64,000 nt of DNA. Source: Malurus cyaneus samueli. Its lineage: Eukaryota; Chordata; Aves; Passeriformes; Maluridae. Position 1 is the first letter of the stretch; every line of letters starts with the position of its first letter. The translations under genes and the position numbers were made by a program. Positions 25,101-37,060 of the stretch are shown here, in pieces. Under the pieces are notes generated by a model. It saw nothing but the letters and a program-made list of their open reading frames with translations, was not told the DNA's origin and ran no database searches. The stretch lies in NCBI GenBank assembly GCA_009741485.1, contig CM019227.1, positions 12,191,647 to 12,255,646 on the forward strand, in the 5' to 3' direction.

Positions 25101-25209
25101 TGCCTGTGTCATGGGGAAAGTGGGATTGCTTTTTAAAAAATTACCAGAGGTCATAACGTGGGTTTGCAGCCCTTTTTTAAAGTGAGTGAGAATAAGAGTC
25201 ATGGATCGC
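22164..25209. other. Unique sequence around one candidate exon
   Basis: Only the candidate at 23098-23157 stands out. A further 24-nt minus-strand segment near 23427-23450, flanked by TTTTATCCAG and GTAAGC, is too short to call. The last 200 bp before 25210 is complex and shades into the CpG-rich block. Confidence 0.45.
23098..23157 (-). CDS. Candidate exon, 60 nt, minus strand, function unknown
   Basis: Acceptor GGGCTTTGGTTAG above 23157 (an alternative, GTTGGCAG, gives a 42-nt exon in the same phase) and donor AAAAG|GTAAAA. Two frames are open: NCVVGRTYLSEVQRPRIKK, with one base in and two out, or IVWLAEHTYLKYKGRGLKK, with two in and one out. Each has a phase-matching open frame in the candidate at 19357-19433. 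Composition is more protein-like than the surrounding frames. The donor is moderate and ends in a seven-A run, so a length error could alter the frame. Confidence 0.24.
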
Positions 25210-26060
25210 TCAGACAATCAGCATTCAATCTTTCAAACGCTTCCTTCTACCGCAGCAAGTGGCCACTTGTGCTGTTCAAACACGGCTCGAGTGCTCAAAG
25301 GCGCTGTGTGTTTTGGATGAAAGGCACTCATTTGTTTCTGCCTCCTCCTTCTGCTACGAACGTAACGTGAACCAGCCCGAGAGCACGCTGAGATCCCGGC
25401 TCTGGAATGGAGTTTTCAGGGATCCCAGCCATGCCGAGAGCAGAGGGAGCGGCGTGCTCAGCCTGGTCACCCCCGGGTTAGCGCTCCTTGCCGAGGACGG
25501 AGCTGGGGCTGAGCGAGGGAAGGGCGAACACGAGCCAGCAGTGCACCCTTGGGGCAGTGCACGCACACTACAGAGCCAGCGGAGCCCGGACAGGGAACGC
25601 CGAGCCTTCCCTCTCCTGGGGCACGGAACGCCGAGCCTTCCCTCTGCTTGGGACACGGAACGCCGAGCCTTCCCTCTCCCGGGACATGGAACGCCGAGCC
25701 TTCCCTCTCCCGGGACACGGAACGCCGAGCCTTCCCTCTCCCGGGACACGGAACGCCGAGCCTTCCCTCTCCCGGGACAAGGAAAGGGCTCGGCTCCGCT
25801 CTGCCGGCCGTTCCCCTGCACGGAAAGGCTTTGGCATCCCGGAGTCAAGGCGGGGGATGGAGCACAGCCCGCTGGAGATGGGAATCCCAGCCAGGCTCGG
25901 CTCGGGTCAGTGGTGACAACACGCAGCGGAGATGGCTACAGCCACACACACACAAACAAATTTTATAGGAGGGCAGCCAAACGTTGGCCCAGGCCTTGGA
26001 GGTGTTTTAGACTTGTCAGAAGTAGACCCAGAGCAGCCCGATCAGATTTCCGAGTACGGT
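25210..26060. promoter_or_regulatory. CpG-rich block, candidate CpG island
   Basis: CpG density rises sharply from about 25210 and stays high to about 26060, containing CCCGGG, GAGCG, ACGCCGAG and similar motifs, then returns to AT-rich DNA. It contains the 31-bp minisatellite at 25587-25782, which supplies many of the CpGs, but the flanks (25260-25585 and 25790-25930) are also CpG-rich. Long open frames on both strands (up to 267 codons on plus, 25259-26062) exist because the array has no stops. It could be a promoter of an unseen transcript or simply a GC-rich minisatellite locus. Confidence 0.35.
25587..25782. repeat. 31-bp GC-rich minisatellite, six copies
   Basis: The core GAACGCCGAGCCTTCCCTCT starts at 25595, 25626, 25658, 25689, 25720 and 25751, spacing 31, 32, 31, 31 and 31 bp. 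The last three junctions contain CCCGGGACA. Copies are nearly identical, which suggests recent expansion or homogenisation. The unit is stop-free in most frames of both strands, so it generates several overlapping spurious frames. Confidence 0.95.
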
Positions 26061-28890
26061 AACTTTTCCGAGGTCCCTGTAAATGGGGGTTTCCTGCTGT
26101 GTCCAGGCAGCTGCGGGTCCTGTTCTTGGCACCCATCACCCTCTCTGAAGGCAGCACCGGGGAAATGATGACAAGCTCGCCAAGGAAAATACCCACGAGG
26201 TTATCATCCCTCCTTCCTGCTTTTACCAGGACTTACAGCCCAGGGCAGGGCGGCTCTCAGCAGATCAGGGTTAATGGTGGGGTTACTGTTCCTGATGAAT
26301 CGATAACCTGTGGTTTGAGGGCAGCTGTTGAGCATTAAGAAATAATTCCATTAAATTAACTCCAGCTTTGTGTAAGAGATGCTACTTCAGCTCTAAATTG
26401 CACATATTCTTTAAATAGAAAAAAAAATCTACTCGTTGCTTAAATTTTCCTGCAGAATAATAATTGTTAGTCAAAAGCAGGATTTAAGTTTGTTTCTGAT
26501 ACTAAATGGTATTTATAGAAATGCAGCAGGGATTTGTGTGTTTCTATGATAAACATTTTATCTATAATTATTTGTTTCATAATTTATTTAAGTATTTACC
26601 ACTATCCATACCCTGACAACTGGAAAACGAGTAAGAGGATGATGCACTACTTACATCCCTGTCAGTCAATCAGAGAGTATTATCAATTCAGGGATTCCTA
26701 AAAATCTGCTAAAAGATGGTTTATGCCTGAATTCAACTTCTGGATGTTTCAAGTTTGATGATGATTTTACGACTGAGCCCTTAGAAATGCCTTAATGAAA
26801 TTTAAAAAAAAAAGTTTTGCCCCAACATTTTTTGATCCATTTGGGACTGCTTCTAAGACTGAATTTTTACAGCAAGGTCTATTTCCTCCTGGAACTGTTA
26901 TTTGGGATGTTATAAATGGATCTCAATGGAGTTCTTAACAGAATCTGAATATTAAAATCTTACTTACCCATGTTTTCCCACAACAGACAAAATCCTGTGT
27001 GGAGTTTGATGGTTAACAGTAAGTTAGCCGAAAATTCTTATTTGCCCTGAAATTACTTTTGAATCAATAATAAGCTACAGAGATTTAGCTCAAAAAGTAT
27101 GTTGCAGAGAGAGATTTAGACTCTCAAAAGAGAGTTTCTTTTGAGTCTTCTACCCAACAGCTCTGTGGGTGAGCTCTGATCTTTTCCTTCTGCCTTGTGC
27201 CCTTAACCTCCTGTGGTACAGGGTGTTCCTGTGATCACAAACACACTGGCCAGGCTGAACACAAGCAGGAATTGTCATTCCTCATCCACACTGCTCCCCT
27301 TTGGCCTAATGGTGAAATGTTCACTGAACCCAGAAATGGAATTCAGGTGCTGTATCTACAGGAGTACAGGCTGCATTTCTCTCTTCCTTTACCAACACTC
27401 ATAAGGCAGGGCAGAATGCAGCTTTCCCAACATCAGCCTCTCTCCCTGGGCTGCACAGGGCAGTTCCTCAGCCCTGCGTGTGTGTGCAGGAGCAGGATGG
27501 CACAACTGAGCACAGCATTGTGCAGGGAAAGCCTTCTCCTGCCCTGAGCCCCTCCCTTGCTCCCAGCCTCTTCTATCCCATCAGTTAATGTTAACTCTTG
27601 GCTTCAAGCTGGAACTGTGCAGCATTTCTAATACATAAATCAGCAATAAACATTCCGCTGTGAGACCAGATCAATGTTACAAAGAGCTGCTTCATTTCAG
27701 GGCCCTCTGAACCCCTCAGCCTGTTCCACATCATCCTTGTACACCTCCTCTCTCCACAGTCCACAGGTTTCCCCTGTAATAATAATCACTGCAGAGACCC
27801 AAATACTGAGACTTCAGCATGTCAGGAAGTATTAGATCAAAAGAAGAGAGTAAGAAATAAACTGACATTTTCCACACAATAAATAGCTTATCATTAGCAT
27901 TATATAAAGTGTTATGACAAACTTAATTTTGGAACTATTGACAAGAGCCTGAAAGTTAGTCTTTAATCATGAACTTTTCAAACTGGCTTTGAAAAGGAAA
28001 GTCTCTACTCTTGCTCTGGCACATCTGTTCTCAGTTTTGGATTTATTGGCACAGAAATTAACAAAATCACAAAGCTGATCTTCAGTCACTGCCCAGGGGC
28101 TTTTTGTATCTGTTTGGGCTGTTCAGACATTAAAGTTACTTTGATTCATATCATGGAAAATCATTACTCAAATCCTCCCACTAATAGGCCCCACTTCAAA
28201 TGACACTTTCCATCAGATGCCAAGTTAGCCAAGGCTATGAGATGAATCTGCTTCCTTTTAATGTAAGCACACTATATTGTAAAAACATAGAACTGAATGT
28301 TATTTGAAAATAGATTAAAATAGGCTAGAATTCCTGAGTAGAGAAACTCTGAGGTGGGAAAACCAGGTTAAAATAAAAGGATTTGTTACAGATCTACTCT
28401 CCAGTGAAATCATTGCTGGATGAAGCCTGAGCCTCAGTCATCTTTTCCAATCCTACACATTTCCATGGTCTCTTGGGTTCCCGTGAGCTCTATCAGTTCT
28501 TTCTTGATTGCTATACATGGAAAGTGCCCTACTAGAGAAGTACAAGAATACAGATGCACGAAAATATAGAAACTAAGAATCCTAAGGCATCACCATCAGC
28601 TCTAAGGTTTGTCTGTGACCTGCACTCAGCTTTTCCAAGAGCTGCTCCCGATGTTCTCGTTCACTCCTCTCCTCTTTGTAGCTCTCCCCCAACACCTCCT
28701 GCTCCAGGATACTGCAGAGAGCTCTGTGAGCTGAGAATGCACAGAATCCTCTCTCCTGCAGGAGGATCCACTCTCCCACTCTGCAGGACAGTTCCCCTGG
28801 AGCAGGGCAGGACCAGGATTCACCCTCTGACCCTGCAGACTGTTTCACACAGCACTGTGAACACAAACGGGGCAGAGCACCAGTTTGCCA

Positions 28891-28914
28891 TATACACACA
28901 TTATTGTGTGTATA
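28891..28914. repeat. Perfect inverted repeat, 10-bp arms, 4-nt loop
   Basis: TATACACACA is followed by TTAT and then its exact complement TGTGTGTATA. It is probably derived from an interrupted CA/TG tract. Confidence 0.85.
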
Positions 28915-29940
28915 CACGTAGTGTCAGGATGCTGAGAAGAAAAACACATTAAAAGGACCTAAATACCTTCTCAAACAGGGCCATCCCTAATCAGATCTGA
29001 AGCCAACAGGACTTTCTTCACCTTTCCCAGTAAGAGCAATGCACGCTGGCTGGAGCTGTTAGCCCAGACTGCCAGTCTCTTGTACAAAGAACAACTGCTG
29101 CCACTGTATTTCAGCTCTCAATTATAATGATTTGGATATTAACTTTTATTTGAACATGTGATCAAGCATTTACCAGAATGGGATCAGTCTCCAATCTAAG
29201 TCTTCCTTTCTAACTAGGTTTATCTGTTTCCAGACTTAAAACACCCCCTGCACTCTGCAAACCAGAGCAATGTAACTTAAAATACCACAATAATACCCAA
29301 ACCTACTAAGCCTAAGAGATCCAGAAATGGTTCTGAGGTAATGAAACATCTAAAACCCCCATTTCTGAGCATTTCTGAAATTAATTGGCAAGATCAAACC
29401 AATATTTCTCACACATTTTAGAAATAAATATCCATAGATAATACTTAGTGAAAGTCAAAAGAGGCACAAACAGTGAAAAGTTCGTGTCTTAAATGTAATC
29501 TTTTCTGGTTCTGAAAAATAGTCTGCAACTAACAAGCATTTACTCGTAGAATATAAACCTCTTATCAATTGCCTCTGAAACTAAGCTCACTGCACCCACT
29601 CGATATAAACTTCAGCATTTATAAAGGCTCATAAGATCCAAATCAATTGTTCATACTTGTGTTCCAAACTGGGGGAAAAAAAGAGCTTTTGACTTATAAA
29701 ATTTTCACACTTTCAGTCTGCTAATCAAGATCATTAATATGCTCCTGCTGGAATTTTTTATTTTTTCCTCTCCACAATTTTTTGGGGGACATTTCAATGG
29801 AGATAACTGCAGTTTTACATAAACTAACATCCAGGGAAAGAAATTAAACATACATAGCACGTTTACGGTATTGTTTTGCTTAATCTATAGATTATGCTTA
29901 GCTACTGTGAAAGCCTAATTTCATTTCATTTACTGTGTGA

Positions 29941-29971
29941 AGGAATAATACATTATTCCTTCATTATTCCT
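29941..29971. repeat. Palindrome with extra direct copy
   Basis: AGGAATAAT, two bases, then its exact complement ATTATTCCT (29941-29960). A further direct copy of ATTATTCCT follows at 29963-29971. Confidence 0.85.
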
Positions 29972-30911
29972 AACTGATCATCAAGTTCTCAAGGAACGAG
30001 CAAGCACTCCTAATTACTGCAAAAATGATTTAATACAAACAAAATACAATCATTTAGCAAATGCAGACATCTCTGTTCTCTCCATAGAGTTTATAACAGT
30101 TGGGATCATGTGCTCAGCCCAGACAGAGCCACACTCCTGTTCTGCAACTGCTCTGAAGCTCCGTGGTTTGTTGGAAGCTCAGCTGTGCTTCTCACATTAC
30201 AGCACCTGCAGAAGGTGAGAGCAACAGCAGAGGAATATAAAAAGCTGGATTTTGACTTCAGTGGTCACCAGAAGAGAAATAGAACCCCATTAATAAAAAT
30301 TTTACACAGATAGTGACGTGCAACTGAATCTAAAGTGCCATTAATATCAGTAACTACGTATTTAGGGCAAAGTAATTTATTCTTATACTTAAAGATAATG
30401 AGTCCTGCAATCATTTTTCTTTTGTGTTCCTACCAAACAGTAGAAATCCTCAATTCAGCACAAAATTGCTTATAATCTGGCCAAATTACTGATCATAAAG
30501 TGTCTCTTGGACAGAAGTTGGCTCCTTCATCACCTCTTTTCTCTCTTTGAAGAGGAAACACAAAAGAGTTATTGAAAACATTTTCTAATAAATGGCAACA
30601 CTTTAACATGTCAAAGCAGAGCTGATCAGTTTTATTAATTCCACTACAGTGTGGTTGGCCTCCTCTCTGCATGGCATTTCAATGCTGAACACATTGCAAC
30701 AAAGGCTATTTCAGGGAAGGAAGTGTATCACTAACAAACTTGTCCCTTTACTTATCCCCCTCAGTTCCCAATCCTTTGTGGTATTTCCCTTTGAATTGAT
30801 GAAACCCTTTCCAATCGACTCAGTGGTGCCAGTGAACATGAGGCAAATTATTTTGAGAAGATTGTGTAAGAACATAAACACAGTTTTCAAACCTCCAGAC
30901 TATTACCTGGG

Positions 30912-30958
30912 CTCTTTAAAGTTTACAGGTCCTTCCCAACTCTACTGAGATTCCTGAA
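30912..30958 (+). mobile_element. Possible degraded CR1 3' end
   Basis: GCTCTTTAAAG followed by GGTCCTTCCCAACTC and GAGATTCCTGA resembles the 3' end of avian CR1 elements, which typically read GATCTTTAAAGGTCCCTTCC and end in ATTCTATGATTCT-type repeats. Several differences and no recognisable CR1 body upstream keep the confidence low. Confidence 0.25.
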
Positions 30959-33900
30959 AGGGCTCTAAAATGCAAATATGGATTGGCTGGGGGCAGGTGA
31001 GCTCTCCAGAATGTTACTGGGGGCTTCAACAACAGGAAAGCATCCCTGGATGTGGAGAACACAACATTGTAACTCCAGCTAAGAGCATGAAAGACTCTCT
31101 TGTGAATGCTGTCATGTTCTTGTATTCTTAATCAAATCACTTATGCTCAAATTGACTTGAACATTTCTTTACAGGGATGCTATTAAAGTCAGCTAAAGCA
31201 AAGGAACTATGGTGAAGTATTATCAAAAGAACAGCAGAAGTGCTCTGTAAAATCTGCTTCATCTTCAGAAGTCAAATCGAAGAACAGATCAGCAAATGAA
31301 ACACCTTTGGTGCTTGCTAGCTGAAAATTTCATTATAAGCATCAGGTGAAGGAGGCAGAGTTTAATGGTCTTTTATTCCCTAGAAGAATAGAATCTCAGT
31401 TCCTTAATTTCCAGGCTGCTGGGGTTCATTGGGAGATAAAAAACATATTTAGCAAAAGAGGGATGTTTCAATAGTTTTCCTTTCACACCAAGGAAAAAAC
31501 CTAGCAAAACTTCAATATTTTTAGGGAAAGCATAGGAAACTTCTTTACCTCTTCAAATATAACATCAAACACTCTATTTCTTAATGTGTCTTGAATTCTC
31601 ACTTCCTGCAAATATTTAACATTATTTACCCTAAAGCCATCCCTGTGCATTGTGATGCAGTGCAAAAAACCAAATATCCATTCCTTCTGCCCTAGGCAAT
31701 ATGAAATATAGTTCTTCTTATATCCCACATTTTCCCTTCCTACTTTCAAGAAATCATTTTTGAAGAATTGGAGAGACTGCTCCTCTCCATTAGCCCTTAA
31801 AATAATATCCAGTGCTTTGTGCAAGAGCAATTAAAAAAAAGATGAGTTCTGACACAAGCCTTATTTTTTACAATAGCAAGAGAAAATGTGAAACTCAGAT
31901 GGGTCTTGTTAGTGCTTAAATGCACTCCTACTGGCTCCAATTTGTTTTGTTCTATTAATTTATCATCTTACATTTGGAATGATTTCATAGTCTGCTAGGA
32001 AAAGGTCTCAGAAGCATGAAGCAGTGAGATAATAGAATGAAGATGCAGCTAACTGTGATATTTCAGAGCTATTTGAGTACTATTTGTGAACACACTGTTA
32101 TTCCAAACACAACCCTGCAGCTTTTGCTGCCTACAGCACACACAACATTGTTTAGCAATAACAAATCTGACAGCCTCGGTGGGAAAACTCAGTGAACCCC
32201 ACACACACGAGTTTCCAACCCTTACTACAATTCAGCTGGGGAAGGACTGTAATTTATTCATCTGTAATTGCCGTGTCTTTGCATTGATCAACTTTCTCAA
32301 GTCTATTGAAGTTAATCCTTGAACAGAACACGCAGCAAAATAACAAAACCAGAACAGTACAAAATGGCAAAGGTGTTTGCTGATACTGTAATTCAGATTT
32401 AGTTGGAACTGTGACTTAAGCTACACCATGATGCTTTGTTATTTAGTCTGAAAGCTGTGCTTTTGGACACCTTTAGAATGCTTCACTGCTTTCAGCATTC
32501 TCAGGACTTGTGGCTTTCTTTTCATTCAAAAAATAATAAAGTCTTACTTTATGCTTTTCTTATTTTATCTATTTAGAATTCCTGCCAGCTAACAGCAAAC
32601 AAAGGCCACGTGAGGGATACTCTGATATGTGGGTATTTCTGCTTTCCAAGATAACAAACAAGTTATGGTTCTATTCAATAGCACTGTGAAAAATGTGCAT
32701 TTACCAGTAGTCAGTGAGAGACACACAAGCTGAATATTCAATATTCTTCATGATCTTCTGCCGTGCTCACAAAAGAATCAATAACTACGAGCCCAGTTAC
32801 ACCTTACTGAGCAGAACTCTGAAATTAAGAGCACAAAGAAAGAGCTGAACTGGTTTCCAGGCAGTTTGGGGTGTTTTTTCCCCTATATTGACACCAGTGG
32901 TCAGCAAAGGCAGTTCACTGGATGGCCCAGCTCATTCTGAATTAGTAACACACTGAATAAGCAACATTTCCACACTGCTCCAGGCTCTGGGTGCCAGAGA
33001 CCCTGCCCAGAATGAGACTCAGTTGTGGGATTAGTGAAATTCCAGGCACTGACGGATAATCCGTGCTATTTCCTGGTATCTTTGCAACACTTCTGTTGGA
33101 ATTTTCATGCTCTTTTATTCCCCTTTTTGCATAACCATGATTTTTGTCTCTCTCTTAGCACTGCTTTAACCCACTCAAGCACACACGAGGTTAAAAGAGG
33201 CTCCATGTCTGTGCACAGAACTCCAGTCAGGTGTACTGAATTCCCTTCATTTCTGCAGAAAATACTACCAACTCTGCAAATATCTGCCTAGGCCACAGAG
33301 ACTCATAAACTTCTTTATCTGAACACAGTCTTTATATTGTTTTGAAAAAATACTGGATATGTTTTTAAGACTTTGTAGGATTCGGGGAGTTAAAACCCAG
33401 CATGCTACCTCAGAAACACAACTGGGAAGTGCCAGGAGGAATAATCACTGCAGAAAATTATTTCTAGTTGGTAATTATTATGATGAAAATTACTTAGCCA
33501 AAGGTCATGCCTGATATTAAAAAAAATATGGAAAAGAGAAGAATTTAAACTTTTTTTGAGCATAAAAAAAGTATTTCAAATTTCTTTGAAGTGTTTAAAA
33601 GCAAAAATCAATGCAGAAATTCATTCTTTGGAGGAATGCCAGTCCAAATAACACATGGAGGAGGCCAAAGCACATTATTGATTAATACCAGCATCCAGCC
33701 TCAGTCCAAAAATACAAAAATGCCCATGAGCATCTCAGCAGCGTGCCAAGGACTCAGCAATGCAGACTTTGATAAGATGCTGTGCTGAACCACGAGGGAG
33801 AGCGACCTGAGCAAACTCCTGTCCTCCCACATCACCCAACTCTTCCCTGGTCATCCCCTCAGGATTTCAGGGGATGAACTCCCTCCACTGAACGACACAA

Positions 33901-36314
33901 ATGTACCTTGGCCTTGGATGAGTGAAGAGAAATGAAACCCACCTTTGCCAAGACATTGCTGTGAGCATGGATCTGCCGGAGTTGCTGTGCTTTACCCTGG
34001 CTGAGGCAAACATTCCTGAACTCAGTGCATTCCTGAGGATCCTTCCTGGGAGCCTGGTGGAATCACCATGGTAATATTCTCCACTTACTGTAATTATGCT
34101 TATATATCCTCTCTGAATACCTAAGGTAGTTATAATCGGCAGAAATAAAAGTAATTATATGGCACTCAGTGCAATGCAGCTGTGGACAGCTGTAAATAAA
34201 GATTTGCATGGGGATAGAGACACTGCAGAGCTTTAGAAAAGTGTGTTATGAAAGACAAAAAAACCTCCTGTTTCAGTTGGTGAGAATATGCAATTTAATC
34301 CATGTAGAAATCTTGTTCTTCAGTAATTACAGAAGGAGATAAGAGTCTCCTCAATTAAGATCAGGCAGAAAATGATTTTATTTTATGTGTCCTGAGAAGT
34401 ATCACATCAAAAATAATTAGAGAGAGAGAGACATAAAAACTTTCAGATGTGTTAAATATATTACCTCCTTTGAAATTTAGAAAAGCTTCAAAGAAATGTC
34501 AGGTTCTGGCATGCTCTGGAAAGAGCACTTGTATGGAAAAACAACAAGGCCTTTCCCCTAGTTTTATACATATTTGATGGAGCCACTCAAAAAATAATAA
34601 CTGGAAAACTAATTTAAATTCAGTCGTGATTCTTTGGATAACAGTTTTAGCTCAATGGCTGGAATTATTAGGAATGAGCCTGTGGCAAACACAAGATTGG
34701 GAACATGACACAAAGGAGTTTCTGTCAAGCTTTCCCAATTATTACTCTTCTCTTCCCTGTTATTTATATTTCCTTTCAACTCGCATGTCTCAGTCACAGA
34801 GCAGTAATAGAGCAACTCCATGAGGAACAGGAGCAACCTGTGCCAGGAAGCCTGTTTGCATTTTCATGGCTTTAAGATTTTCTATGGCAGGCGAGAATGC
34901 ACCATCAAACTTTTGCTATATTGTTACATTTTTAGTCTGTAATCATTCCTCCTGTCTTTGGTAACCAGTCTTCAGGGCCCACTCTTACTAATTAACTAAT
35001 CAATTACACACTTGCTAATCTGTTTTATCCAAAGATAACAAAGCAGAAGGAAAAGGCAGGCACAGATTTTTTTTTCTGCTTAAAGACACATTTTCTTAAA
35101 ACTCCGGTTACATGAACCCATTCTGATCTGTGACTCCACAGCCTTCCATATGGATTTTCCAAGCATCAGTGTGAATTAATTTTGATTTGAGTCATTTATT
35201 GTACTCACTCAGTGGGCTGTTCTGTGTGATATGGATTGGCTAAGCACTGTCATCAACTCATTTGAAATCAATTCATTCATTGTTCACACCCAGTACACCA
35301 TTTTGGACAGAGATAAGTACAATGAAACAAGAAGAAAGACCCACTGGATGGCAAATAATAGCACATAAAAAAAGGGAAAAATGTAATAGTCATAGACTGT
35401 AGACAAAAGAATAGAATAGACAGAAACATGGAGATCAAAGGCAAACATTGATCAAAGATAGAAAAGGAACTGCAGACAAACCTGAACCTGTGATCAAAAC
35501 CCGATGGAAAGGAGCATGGTGCGATGTGAAAAAAAGGAGAGAGGAGTAAAAAACCCAGGGCTCACTGCTTCAGGATATCCTACATGCATTTGATTCTCTC
35601 CTAGTCTCTAATCCAGCCACGCTAAAGGAAGAAGTATACGAAATTCTCTACAACCCTCAGAGATAAAACATTTTTGCCTGAATTTCTTGTCATTAACTCT
35701 CCATTGTCCACTTTGCTGTCATGTTCATCTTCTTCCTAACATTATTTGCAACCTGCTTTGCTGGTTGCAAGAAAGGATTTATTTTCTGATATTTCTGTCA
35801 CGAATTCCTGCACAAAGAGCACGTGTTAACTCTTACCAGCTAAACTCTGCCACCAGTGGAATTTCTGCAGCGTTCCTGCTGCAAATATCTCAATTTCTCA
35901 TGGTGGCCCTCCTGCCTGAGGACAGCTTTCATGCCCTTCGTGGCTGAGCTGCCAGCACCTGCTCCCCAGGGAGACAGAGCCCTTGGGACACTGCGGTTGA
36001 GATCACCTTCTGTCAGATCCAGCCATTTGTGGGCCCTTTTTCCCACTGCAGGTTTTGGCCTAAAATAGGGTCACACCACAGGTTCCTGGGGTGATGGACA
36101 GTCTGAGAATCCCTAGGCTACTATAAATAATTCCTTCTATTTTTCACTGTGTTTGTGAGAGCTGAACCCTGTGCAGGTTCTTGCTGACAGCTCATCCATT
36201 AAATTCCCCATTGGCACTCACACATTTGGGATTTGGTGATGCTGTAGCAGATCCCTTCTGAGGCACCACAGGGATATCCAATTTTTTTGAACTGCCTTAA
36301 TGCTGGACAACAGT
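30959..36314. other. AT-rich unique sequence, no gene seen
   Basis: A 109-codon minus-strand frame (31501-31830) has no recognisable domain. A short (AG) tract lies at about 34419-34431. The section 35850-36070 is slightly GC-richer, with small frames on both strands and a minus-strand donor (GCTG|GTAAGAG, near 35833). No transposable element was seen. Confidence 0.45.
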
Positions 36315-36336
36315 AAAAAAAAAAAAAAAAAAAAAA
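36315..36336 (+). repeat. Poly(A) run, 22 A
   Basis: Uninterrupted A22, followed by GGTTGTGG. It lies about 170 bp before the CR1 copy and does not look like that element's tail, since the CR1 runs in the other direction and CR1 tails are not poly(A). Confidence 0.9.
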
Positions 36337-36505
36337 GGTTGTGGTTTTCAGATTATTTACCAGATAACCTTTATTGGTCAAATAATGCTATGACTACAAT
36401 ATTTTTAGGATATTTCTCAGCAAGTGGGTCAGTTAAAGCAGCCACATGGCTTTCCAAATATTTTAGGAAACCTGAAGCACTGACACAAGGCTAATTTTCA
36501 TTGTC

Positions 36506-37060
36506 AGAAGCGCAGAGTGGTTGACATTGGCAGGGACCTCCAGAGCTCATCTGGCCCCACGTCCCCACTGAATCAAGGCCAGCTGATGCCCAGGACCATG
36601 TCCAGATGGATTTGGAATAGCTCCAAGGAGGAAGACTTCCTTGGGAAACTGTGCCAGTGCTCAGTGACCCTCACAGTGAAAAAGTGTTTCCTGACGTTCC
36701 GAGGGAATCTCTGTGGTTGAGTTTGTGCCCATGGCCTGTGGTCCTGGCAGGGCACTGCTGAGAGATCCTGGCTCTGTCCACTCCAGTCTCCACTCCAGAA
36801 CTTCTGTACATGGAGAAAGGTCCCCTGAGCCCTCACTTGTCCAGGCTGAACAGCCCAGCTCTTTCAGCCTTTCCTCACAGGAGAGATGCTCCAGTTCCTC
36901 TTTCACCTTCCTGGCCTTCCCCTGGGTGCTCTCCAGTGTGTCCCTGTGTCCTGAGCAGAGGGGGAGGATCAGCCCCTCAGCCTCCTGGAAATTCTTCTCT
37001 GATTCCCCGAATCCATTCACTGCCTGTGCCCCAAGGACACTTTGCTGGCTCCTGGAGGTG
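36506..37060 (-). mobile_element. CR1 LINE, 3' part, 5'-truncated, antisense
   Basis: The plus strand carries the reverse complement of a CR1 3' region. The 3' end lies near 36506 (AGAGTGGTTGACATTGGCAG, akin to the usual AATGGTTGAGGTTGG). Next come CR1-type strings such as GCCAGTGCTCAGTGACCCTC, TTTGTGCCCATGGCCTGTGG, CCAGGCTGAACAGCCCAGCT and CACAGGAGAGATGCTCCAG. On the minus strand a frame at 36573-36836 reads the C-terminus of the CR1 reverse transcriptase protein, including HFFTVRVTEHW, a hallmark of that family's last residues. The element is truncated at its 5' end, carries indels and breaks, and is a dead copy. CR1 is the dominant LINE of birds and also occurs in other reptiles. Confidence 0.9.

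Larger units (their letters stand above)
26061..30914. other. Mostly AT-rich unique sequence, no gene called
   Basis: A minus-strand 27-nt segment at 26968-26994 is bounded by AAACTCCACACAG and GG|GTAAGTAAG and is compatible in phase with the candidate at 23098, but it is too short to call. The section 28580-28920 is somewhat GC-richer and has overlapping frames of 111-132 codons without recognisable domains. Two small palindromes are listed separately. Confidence 0.45.

Noticed and set aside
25259..26062. 267-codon plus-strand open frame
   Set aside because: It exists because it runs through the stop-free 31-bp minisatellite; several overlapping frames on both strands do the same.
31501..31830. 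109-codon minus-strand frame
   Set aside because: Looks protein-like in places, but I recognise no family and see no convincing acceptor.
36315..36336. Poly(A) run as the tail of the adjacent LINE
   Set aside because: The nearby CR1 is on the opposite strand, and CR1 elements end in short ATTCTATG-type repeats, not poly(A).
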